From positions 20,779 through 84,778 of the forward strand of contig NW_025944007.1 of the NCBI RefSeq assembly GCF_000764305.2: DNA of 64,000 nucleotides, given 5' to 3'. The stretch comes from Hyalella azteca. Lineage: Eukaryota > Arthropoda > Malacostraca > Amphipoda > Hyalellidae. The position numbers were made by a program, and so were the translations under genes. Positions 33,744 to 45,700 of the stretch are shown in pieces. Position 1 is the first letter of the stretch. Each line of letters begins with the position of its first letter. The notes beneath the pieces were generated by a model, which saw only the letters and a list, made by a program, of their open reading frames with translations, was not told where the DNA came from and did no database searches.

Positions 33744-36700
33744 GTGGGTCACCCTGACCCTTATATTGACCTTGACACTTACCCTTACCTTAACCCTCAA
33801 CCTTACAATAACCCTGACCCTTATATTGACCCTGACACTCACTCTGAATCCTTACAATGACCTTGACACTCACTCTGACCCTCACACTAACCCTGACCCT
33901 TATATTAACCCTAACACTCACTCTGACCTTTACAAGGTTCCTTATCTTGACCCTGACCCTAACACTAACCCTGACCCTAAAACTGACCCTGACGCGTAAG
34001 CAAATTCAAACCCTGAGGCAGACTCTAAGTTCGAACTTAGGACCGTTAGGTCTTGAGACCCTATAAGGCTTGAGATTCCTAGCTTAATCCCATCCCAAAC
34101 CCGGACCCTGAGATGGTCTCATCCTGTGTGAGTCTTGCAACCAGCGTTCCATTGCCTTGAGAAGCTCTGCTAGTGTCTGTCTCCGACGGACTAGGCCCCG
34201 TCTCCGAAGGACTAGCCTCTATCTCCGACGGACTAGTCTCTGTCAACAACAGACTAGTCTTTGTCTCCTAAGATCACTAGTGGATTCAGAAATTTTTTTA
34301 TTCAGTCGCGGCAATTCTCACAAGCATTTCTCTCGAAATGCTGCGAACTTTTAGCCTGTTCTCCTCTGGGCATGACGTTCACACACCTGTGGTTGTTTTT
34401 TGCAAAGTTTTGTGTAAATTATTTCTGCATATTTATCACGAAATTCTAATCTAAAGTCGATTTCAGCGAGTTTGTTTCTAATCCGTTCTTCGATAGTGCA
34501 AGTTAACTCCTGCCAGTCCCTCTTGGGGTTTAGACCTGGGCTGGGTATCAGTTCCAGTTGCCGTATCCACCCTCACCAGGCAGTGGTCGGACAGTGAAGT
34601 CTCTTCAACCCGAACGTCAACCACCATTCTTTCATTATTAGTAAAGAAGAGATCGAGGATATTGTGTTTCATTTTCGGCTACCGTATTTGCAGACCGAGC
34701 AAGTGTTCCGCAGCAAACTTCACTAGTTAGGCTGCCTGACTTCTGTCGAGGTCATTAACCTCGAAACCATCTGGGCTTGTCCAACGGTTACACTCCCCAA
34801 GTCCAGCCATATTAGTTTCTATCTCCTTGAAAGTCTTACTTTTTTTATTTTTATATTATTATAAATTATTCTCTGGGCAAGCAGGTGGTCTTTAGACTAT
34901 GGCTACGCAAAGGTCGAGTGTTTATTGTACCCGGCCTCTACCCGCTTACCTAAACCTCTGCACGCTTTACCTAACCCCTGCACGTTGTACCCAACCCCTG
35001 CACGATGTACTCAACCCCTGCACGTTGTACTCAACCCCTGCAAAAACCGTTAGCTCAAATAAAAACTTTGGCCATCGTTGGTTTAGGACAAGAATCGTGT
35101 ATCTACCTGTAAAATAATTAATCGAATAGCACATATGATAACTATTATATAATTATAAATTTCCAATTTACATAATAACATAATATGTCATATTAGTACT
35201 TAGCAATAAAAATATGGTCACCATGATTGATGACGACACTGAGAACCTGCTGCCCTCAGGAGGAGTCTGCCTCGTATGTCCACCGCCGGGGCATGACGCT
35301 GACGGAGGCCTACCAGGCCTACAGCGGCGACCAGGCCTGCCCCCGTCGACTGCTGCTCGCCTTGCAGGACATCACCGACGCCGCCACCGCCACCCACGAG
35401 GGGGACATGGGGGCCACACCCATGTGAGAAGGGAGGGGGAAAATGAAGCTGGTGGGAGTTTTGAGTTGCCACCCAAGCGGGGGAAATGGGGGCCACACCC
35501 ATGTGAGAAGGGAGGGGGAAAATGAAGCTGGTGAGAGTTTTGGGTTGTCACCCACGCGGGGGACATAGGGTCTATGCCCATGTGAGAAGGGAGGGGGAAG
35601 TGAAGGGGGTCTGGTGGGACTTCTGAGTTGCCACCCATGAGGGGGATTTAGGGGCTATGCCCATGTGAAGGTGAAGGGGAAGAGGGGGAATGTCAAGATT
35701 ATGGGAGGTGTTCTGTGTGAAATATGAGCTTTTGGAAGGCCGCTCAGTTTCGGGGTGAGTGGCAGCAGACCAGGTCTGCGGGTGTCGCTCTCTGCAGCTT
35801 CTGATTGGCTGCCTCACTCACCCGTCCCCCAATACGTCCTTTCACTCACCCGTCCCCAATACGTCCCCTCACTCACCCGTCCCCTAGAGTTTTATCACCC
35901 GTCCCCTCACCCGGAGCACCAGAGTTTTATCATCCCATTTGATTGGGTATATTCAAGCAATATGTGCGTTTGAAAGAAGGGTACGAAAATAAAACATTTT
36001 TAGCGAAATTATCAATGCGAAATGAAGATAGAAAAGGTCTATAATTTTCTTTCTGAATGAGTTATAATATACGCCTAACTTACGTCTCTGTTTAACATCG
36101 TGCAGTCTACAACGGCAAAGATTACGTTTAAGTTTTTAGCATCAAACACTGCATCACCCATTGATACACCCATCAAACACTGCATCACCCTTTGATATAC
36201 CCATCAAACACTGCATCACCCTTTGATACACCCATCAAACACTGCATCACCCATTGATACACCCATCAAACACTGCATCACCCTTTGATACACCCATCAA
36301 ACACTGCATCACCCATTGATACACCCAATAAACACTGCATCATTCAATGGTCTCTTCACCATTATCAGGCACAACTCCAACCACTGCCCCCACCAGGCAT
36401 CACCACCATTACATCTCTCACCTCTGACACACACCACCACCACCCCTCACCACCTCAGCAGCACCACCACCACTCACCCTCCTCCCTATCAACACCGCTC
36501 ACCCTCCTCCCTACCAACACCACTCACCCCCCTCACCCCCACCACCACTCACCTCCCTCACCCACTCCTCACCACTCACCCCCCTCACCCACTCCTCACC
36601 ACTCACCCCTCACCCCCACTCACCCCCCTCCCCCCACCAGGTACAACTTCAACAACGAGCAGTTCTTAGCGGCGCAGGCGGTGCTGGAGGCGCGGTGGGG

Positions 36701-39700
36701 GCGGCTGGTGGGCGCCGTGCAGGCGCGGGACATGGCGGCGGCCCGCCTGCTGCTGGGCACGTCCCTGGCCGCCCTGCAGGACTTCTATGCCCACTCCAAC
36801 TGGGTCGAGCTGGGCAGGAGCTCCATCCTGGAGGACCTGGGTCAGTCCAGTGCTAGGGTGGACATATATGCACCATACCCTGTCTGGGTGAGGGAAAATA
36901 GGCTCTATACCTTGTCTGGGTGGTAGTCTGGGCATCACACCGAGTCTGGGTTGGGGTCTGGGCATCACACTGAGTCTGGGGTAGTCTGGGCATCATACAC
37001 TGTCGGGTTGGTAGTCTGGACATCACACTGAGTCTGAGGTAGTCTGGGCATCATACACTGTCGGGTTGGTAGTCTGGGCATCACACTGAGTCTGGGGTAG
37101 TCTGGGCATCATACACTGTCGGGTTGGTAGTCTGGGCATCACACTGAGTCTGGGGTAGTCTGGGCATCATACACTGTCGGGTTGGTAGTCTGGGCATCAC
37201 ACTGAGTCTGGGGTAGTCTGGGCATCATACACTGTCGGGTTGGTAGTCTGGGCATCACACTGAGTCTGGGGTAGTCTGGGCATCATACACTGTCGGGTTG
37301 GTAGTCTGGGCATCACACTGAGTCTGGGGTAGTCTGGGCATCATACACTGTCGGGTTGGTAGTCTGGGCATCACACTGAGTCTGGGGTAGTCTGGGCATC
37401 ATACACTGTCGGGTTGGTAGTCTGGGCATCACACTGAGTCTGGGGTAGTCTGGGCATCATACACTGTCGGGTTGGTAGTCTGGGCATCACACTGAGTCTG
37501 GGGTAGTCTGGGCATCATACACTGTCGGGTTGGTAGTCTGGGCATCACACTGAGTCTGGGGTAGTCTGGGCATCATACACTGTCGGGTTGGTAGTCTGGG
37601 CATCACACTGAGTCTGGGGTAGTCTGGGCATCATACACTGTCGGGTTGGTAGTCTGGGCATCACACTGAGTCTGGGGTAGTCTGGGCATCATACACTGTC
37701 GGGTTGGTAGTCTGGGCATCACACTGAGTCTGGGGTAGTCTGGGCATCATACACTGTCGGGTTGGTAGTCTGGGCATCACACTGAGTCTGGGGTAGTCTG
37801 GGCATCATACACTGTCGGGTTGGTAGTCTGGGCATCACACTGAGTCTGGGGTAGTCTGGGCATCATACACTGTCGGGTTGGTAGTCTGGGCATCACACTG
37901 AGTCTGGGGTAGTCTGGGCATCATACACTGTCGGGTTGGTAGTCTGGGCATCACACTGAGTCTGGGGTAGTCTGGGCATCATACACTGTCGGGTTGGTAG
38001 TCTGGGCATCACACTGAGTCTGGGGTAGTCTGGGCATCATACACTGTCGGGTTGGTAGTCTGGGCATCACACTGAGTCTGGGGTAGTCTGGGCATCATAC
38101 ACTGTCGGGTTGGTAGTCTGGGCATCACACTGAGTCTGGGGTAGTCTGGGCATCATACACTGTCGGGTTGGTAGTCTGGGCATCACACTGAGTCTGGGGT
38201 AGTCTGGGCATCATACACTGTCGGGTTGGTAGTCTGGGCATCACACTGAGTCTGGGGTAGTCTGGGCATCATACACTGTCGGGTTGGTAGTCTGGGCATC
38301 ACACTGAGTCTGGGGTAGTCTGGGCATCATACACTGTCGGGTTGGTAGTCTGGGCATCACACTGAGTCTGGGGTAGTCTGGGCATCATACACTGTCGGGT
38401 TGGTAGTCTGGGCATCACACTGAGTCTGGGGTAGTCTGGGCATCATACACTGTCGGGTTGGTAGTCTGGGCATCACACTGAGTCTGGGGTAGTCTGGGCA
38501 TCATACACTGTCGGGTTGGTAGTCTGGGCATCACACTGAGTCTGGGGTAGTCTGGGCATCATACACTGTCGGGTTGGTAGTCTGGGCATCACACTGAGTC
38601 TGGGGTAGTCTGGGCATCATACACTGTCGGGTTGGTAGTCTGGGCATCACACTGAGTCTGGGGTAGTCTGGGCATCATACACTGTCGGGTTGGTAGTCTG
38701 GGCATCACACTGAGTCTGGGGTAGTCTGGGCATCATACACTGTCGGGTTGGTAGTCTGGGCATCACACTGAGTCTGGGGTAGTCTGGGCATCATACACTG
38801 TCGGGTTGGTAGTCTGGGCATCACACTGAGTCTGGGGTAGTCTGGGCATCATACACTGTCGGGTTGGTAGTCTGGGCATCACACTGAGTCTGGGGTAGTC
38901 TGGGCATCATACACTGTCGGGTTGGTAGTCTGGGCATCACACTGAGTCTGGGGTAGTCTGGGCATCATACACTGTCGGGTTGGTAGTCTGGGCATCACAC
39001 TGAGTCTGGGGTAGTCTGGGCATCATACACTGTCGGGTTGGTAGTCTGGGCATCACACTGAGTCTGGGGTAGTCTGGGCATCATACACTGTCGGGTTGGT
39101 AGTCTGGGCATCACACTGAGTCTGGGGTAGTCTGGGCATCATACACTGTCGGGTTGGTAGTCTGGGCATCACACTGAGTCTGGGGTAGTCTGGGCATCAT
39201 ACACTGTCGGGTTGGTAGTCTGGGCATCACACTGAGTCTGGGGTAGTCTGGGCATCATACACTGTCGGGTTGGTAGTCTGGGCATCACACCTACTGTGTC
39301 TGGGGTAGTCTGGGTGCTCAATATCACACAAGGCAGAGGGATGCTATGACCCGTGTCATGTGTGGGGAGTAAAGGACCTGTTATTAACTTATTCCCCAGG
39401 GCTGCCAGGGGGGAAGCTCCCTGAGGTGGCGCGCCCTGAGGACGAGGCCTGCGTCAGCTGCCCTCAGGAGAAGACCTCGGTGAGTGATCCCCATGCTTAC
39501 TTCCCCAGCGTTCCTCCTCAAGCCTTGCTTCCCCAGCCTTACTTCCCTAGGCTTGACCTTTTGCTTCACGTCCACGGCCTTTAATTCTGTACTTAAATTC
39601 ATAGCCTTATTTTCTATTCACAGCCTCAACAGCCAATATTTGGACCTAATTTATGCAGACTTATTACTGCAGGGTTGTCCACCAGACTTATTACTGCAGG

Positions 39701-42700
39701 GTTGTCCCCCAGACTTATTACTGCAGGGTTGTCCACAGACTAATTGATGCAGGGTTGTCCACAGACTAATTGATGCAGGGTTGTCCACCAGACTTATTAC
39801 TGCAGGGTTGTCCACCAGACTAATTAATGCAGGGTTGTCCACAGACTAATTGATGCAGGGTTGTCCACCAGACTTATTACTGCAGGGTTGTCCACCAGAC
39901 TAATTAATGCAGGGTTGTCCACAGACTAATTGATGCAGGGTTGTCCACCAGACTTATTACTGCAGGGTTGTCCACCAGACTAATTAATGCAGGGTTGTCC
40001 ACAGACTAATTGATGCAGGGTTGTCCACCAGACTTATTACTGCAGGGTTGTCCACCAGACTAATTACTTCAGGGTTTTCGGCCAGGCTAATTACTGCAGC
40101 ATTTTACTCAGACTTTGATTTTAGTGCCGAAATAATAGTTTTTTTGTGATGACCACTTGTGATGACACACATGTGATGACCTACTTATGATGACCTACTT
40201 ATGATGACCCACTCATGATGACCCACTCATGATGACCCACTCATGATGACCCATTTATGATGACCCACTCATGATGACCCACTTGTAATGACCCACTTGT
40301 GATGACAGGCAGGATGCACCACTCGCCTCGCCGACTCCCTCTTGACCGCGGGTTTGCTAACGTCAGACTACGTCGCTGCCACAGGACTCACGCCACTGAC
40401 AGGTGTGTGGCATGACCGTGTGGCGTGAGCATATACACGAGGCCAATAGTACGGTAACATGACCGTGTGGCGTGCGCCTATACACGAGGACAATAGTACG
40501 GCAAATTGCGGCATTTAGTCTCTGAATGTTTTACTGGCCGCCATTACTTTCCCCGTTACCCCGACACGGCAGGGTGGCCCAGTGGTTACAGTTCAGAGTA
40601 CCAAGATTGGCGCAGAGAGGCGCGGGTTTGATCCCAGCTCTGTGCGCCAGTTTCTGGTCAGACTTGGCAAGGAGGCCGGGCGGTTAAGCACAGCAGAATT
40701 GTAGCAGTGCGTTGCGAGTTCGAGACCGCAAAATGCTGTGAATGATCTGCGATGTTAAGAATCGGCAACAAGCCTACGGCCTAATAAAAGCTAAAACCGC
40801 TATTATTATTATTATTATTATTATTATTGATATTATTATTATTATTATCATTATTATTGTTATTTTTATTATTAGTATTATTATTATAATTATTATTATA
40901 ATAATCACGTTTTGGATTACGTCTGGCAGGCAAGTGCGTGCTGCCACCCCGCCAGGATGGGGGAGATGCGCGAGTGGCAGGAGGCATCGGTAAGGACCTG
41001 CCATCAGCCTGCTTCAGCCCCCGCCCCGACCTGCACGACCGCGCCGCGCAGCTCGCCGCGCAGGTCGCCTTAATAGGACAAACTTTTATTTAAATAATTA
41101 ATTAATTTAATGATGAAATAATTTAAGCATATATTATAAATGAGGGATAAATTGGTATCAGATTGATATAAGATGGTAAATGCTGGAATAATATAATAGT
41201 GTCTTGTTAACGTTGAGCAAAATTAATGTGTAGAAATATGATGTTTTTGATAAAGAAAATATTCAAGGTTTTAAATGAATCGAATTCATGCTGAGTCAAA
41301 CATAGCTGGCAATGTTAATCACAAATCTCACGTTGTTGGAGAAGTGAGTCACAGAAGTCACTACCCAAACAAAATTTAGAGTCGCCCCAGCTTCTGGTAA
41401 TCCAAATCAGAAGCTGCCGCGTCTGTAAATTTTTACTGAGTAAACACCCTGCCGCCCGGTGCAGGCTACGACCCACTACCTGACGGTGCTGCGGCATGCG
41501 GTTGGTAACGACCTCTTCAGCCAGCTGATGGCCACCACACCGCGGCCAGCGCTGGCCATCGTGGCAGATGGACGGGCGGACTACACTCAAGTTGTCCTCA
41601 ACATCCTGCAGAGCGGACAATGGACACGGCAGAACAACAAGGAGCCTGAGGAATATATCCTTGTGACCTACTCCGAGACACGTGAGTCATACCTCCTTGT
41701 GACCTACTCCGAGACACGTGAGTCATACCTCCTTGCGACCTACTCCGACACACGTGAGTCACACCTCCTTGTGACCTACTCCGACACACGTGAGTCATAC
41801 CTCCTTGTGACCTACTCCGACACACGTGAGTCATACCTCCTTGTGACCTACTCCGACACACGTGAGTCATACCTCCTTGTGACCTACTCCGACACACGTG
41901 AGTCATACCTCCTTGTGACCTACTCCGACACACGTGAGTCATACCTCCTAGGGACCCGGTAATACCTTCCGGTATTCATAAATGTTTTTAAACATTTAAA
42001 TAAATAAATTGAATTTAAATTGAAATAATAAATAAAATGATAAGTTGAGAAACAATAGGAAATATATTATGAAGTAAATTATAGTGCATATGTGCGAGGT
42101 ATATATATTATTGTATTGTTGAGAAATATATATATTAATGTTGCAGTGCGGGGGGGCGGCGTGCTGCGGTCGACGTCGCGGGGGGCGCTCGTGGAGGCCC
42201 TCAAGACGGCCGCCCTCGACCCCTCGCCTGCGCTGAGGGTGGGTGAGGGGAGGGGTGGTGGTGGTGGTAATGGTGGTCGTGGTGATGGTTGTGCGGTGAT
42301 GATTGTGGTGATGAAGTTTGTGATGATGGTTATTTTGACAGTCCTAGTGATGACGGAAGGGTTGGTGCATCTGGTGACATGCAACAGGCGGTGAGCCTGC
42401 CGCTGGTGAGGCTGCCAGCGGTGAAAAGTTTTGTGTGTATCAGTGGGAGGTCTGGTAGCCTAGATACCACACAACTCTAACTTCCCCATTCCTACTGACT
42501 AATTAATTGACTAATTAATTACTGACTAATTCTTCCACTGACTAATTCTTTCACTGACTAATTCTTCCCGATCTTCACCCAGAACCTTAACTCCCGAACC
42601 CATCTTCGCCTACCACCTTAGCTCCCCCACCCATCCTCACCCATCCCCCACCTCCCCCAGGACCCACTCTCCGCCCTTCACATGGCGGCACACGCGGCGC

Positions 42701-45700
42701 CCCCCGACGCGGAGGTGTTCATGTTGACCAGCGACGCGTCCCTGGGGGCGACCACCACAGGGGGCGCCACGCCCCTGCACACGCAGGAGCTGCTGCTGCG
42801 CAAGAGGATCAAGGTGGGCGACCGCTTCAGGGCCTGTCATGCCTTACGATTACAATGGATAACATTTTTCCAATTCACAGTGAAGATCTTACTATGGATT
42901 AAATTTTTTCTATTCACAGTGAAGTTCAATCACATTCACATTCTCATTCATGGATCTTGATGGTGAAAATTAATGTGCATGCAAATGAAGTATCAAATAG
43001 ATCCTCGCTTAAATGTTCGATAGTTAAAGTACTGAGCGTATAAATACAATGAAATTTATAACACTGTTTAAAGTAATAATACAATCGGTCATCTTCGCCA
43101 AGGACAAAAAACTTCGTTAAAAATGATATATCATGAAAACTTGTCTCATGAGACCAAATATCCATATTGTTTATAAGGATCGTGAGAAGACTTCGTTTAG
43201 TTTAAGATAGGATCCGTATATCAGGACGTTATAAAATTTCAAGAATGTTATAAAAACTAGAAACTATTGTTAGGATCGCATGAGAACTTTGAGGATCATG
43301 AAGAAAGTTAACACTATTTCTGAAGTTCTATACTTTAGAAATACTTTTCACTCACCCATCAACTTTCTTATCATAACCGCAAGAAGACTTATCTTATGAA
43401 GACAGCATGAGAACTTTAAGGATCATAGGAAGACTTATAATTATTGAAACCGCATGAAAACTTCTCAAATGAAGACTGAGTGAAAACTTAGCTTACCTGA
43501 ACGTTGTGAAAACTTTGCTCGTAAAGATGGCATAACACAGTTCGGGTTACTAACTTAATTTCTGATCATTGTTCCATTGAAAACCATTCATTGTACGAAT
43601 GCTTTACCGCTAGCGATTATTCTTTATAGAGCAGAGCAATGGCGGGAAACTTCTTCTAGCACAGTAAATGAAACTAAATAATAGGAAAACTTCATTTAAT
43701 CCATATGTGATTTGTAGAACGTAAAAGCCTTTGATGAACATATTTACATAGATTAAAATCAAATTACTGAAGCACGATCAACACTGGCGATTTCATGTAA
43801 GGCGTTGGCGTTCAAAATAACCTGTAGATATACATATATTATAGATGAACTTTTTCAGAAAACCGTGATCTCTAATATTATGGGGTACACTTGTTAAATG
43901 AAGATTCTGGTTCATTATTTCGAAATTGATGACACAAAATGATTTAACTTAAAACCATAATATAAGGGTTTTCCATGGTTTTAAAACTATAATATACGCG
44001 TTTTTTATTAAATGAATTATCATGCAAGAATATTTGTTGTATAGCCAAAATAATTTCATATTCCACTAATATCTTAGAGTCCCTGGAATAAGAAGCAAGG
44101 AACGTTGAGGCTGAGATCAGACTCAAAACCCAGTCCAGTGCTCCATGATCCATGCTTCCACTGCGTGAATTGAAATTGAAGGAACGCAAAACGATTCACT
44201 CTGGGAGCTTAGAAGTGAGAGCCATTAAAATTCCACGATCATTTTTTTAATAATCCACTTCTTTGTCTAGGTAACACCGCTGATGGTTGGCCAGATTGCA
44301 CAACGGGTTCCACGTGCGGCGGTTGCCCTGGGCTCGCTCCAGCTGAACGGATCTGCAGAGCACGAAGCATCACTGATCATATGGGGTGGTAACAACTCCA
44401 GCCATGTTCCCCAGCCGTTTGATGTTGACAAGGAGAAGCTACAGATGTTGTCGGCAAGTCGCGTCTACCAGGTCCTGGCAACGCTGTCTCTGGTCACAGG
44501 AAGTCACATCATTGACGTGCCTTACGAAACTCTGAAAGAGGTTTCCACGAATAGCGACTACAACCGCTATTACGGGAACTCTTACACCGAGCTTACCCTC
44601 ACTACTGTAGTGCTGGCTCTATTCAATCAAGGGGTGAGTCTTAGTTGGATTTTTATTATGAGTTTACAAAAAAGTTACACTATTGCTGTTCATTCATGTC
44701 TCTGAAAGATGAGCTGATGGATTTAGCCTTTTAGTATACTTACAGTTGAGCGAAAATGTTCCTGTTTGTGGAAGAGTTCAAACGGGGAAAGTAAATAAAA
44801 TTCTTACGTAATTCAAATTATTAATATATGGACGTAATGTAAAAATTTTATCTGGCGCCATAAATAGACCCATAATAGCACATAATGTCACATGAACTAG
44901 ATTTAGAATAATGACCTCTCCCTTTTCTCCAACTCTCACTCACCTGCCTATCTCAAAACTCCCAATTAAAAAATGTACTGCCGGCATAACGGTTCTACTG
45001 AGCTTTCTGCCGGGCATTCCATGTGACAGCGCCTATCGGGGATATTGGAAGAATTTCTCTTTTTATTTGTGGAGAGATCTTAGCTGAAGGGCAATCTTGG
45101 TGATATTGGCCGAAATATTAGAGCAGTGAGATGCGGGTTCGAGGCTGAGATAGCTGTTAGATATTCTAGTCGATGCCGACGAGGTTGTAAGGTGGTGATT
45201 GACAGCAGGACTGACTCAGGATGTTGCGATATTGAAACCGATGCCAGCAGAGAAGTTCTTCAATTTATAGAACCGGCCATTAGTCAACGTCAGCATCCCA
45301 ATATTATTTATTATTATCGTGCTGTTTATCTATCATTGACCCTGGACCTGTGAATGATGAATTTGAAATTGTTCATTACAAAATTTTGCATGTTCTCGAC
45401 GCATCATTGATATAGATGCTTACGAAGTTTAACAGAAACTAAAATATAATGAATCTTGCATGCATGAATGTTCCTCCTGTCTTATAGTGTCACATTTTAC
45501 GCAATCTGAGCAGGTGCTGCTCCATCGTGACATCGCAGTGTCGACCTCAAAGACCATCAGCATCCCCCTGGACAACAGCATCTCAGGCTGCAACATCGCT
45601 CTCTACGGCGCCTTTGTCTCGGCGACCATGACGGCTGATGGAGGTGCGTGTTGTACAATGACGGCTGATGGAGGTGCGGGTAGTACCATGACGGTTGATG

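Noticed and set aside
33755..33995. Telomere-like CCCTGACCCTAAC repeats
   Set aside because: Irregular units, internal in an intron, and not the TTAGG type expected for arthropods.
35218..35638. Minus-strand frames MGVAPISPAWV and similar
   Set aside because: Antisense of exon 2 and its 79-bp repeat; the plus-strand exon model explains the region.
40565..40650. Functional tRNA gene
   Set aside because: A and B boxes are present but the acceptor stem does not close, and it continues into a SINE body and tail.
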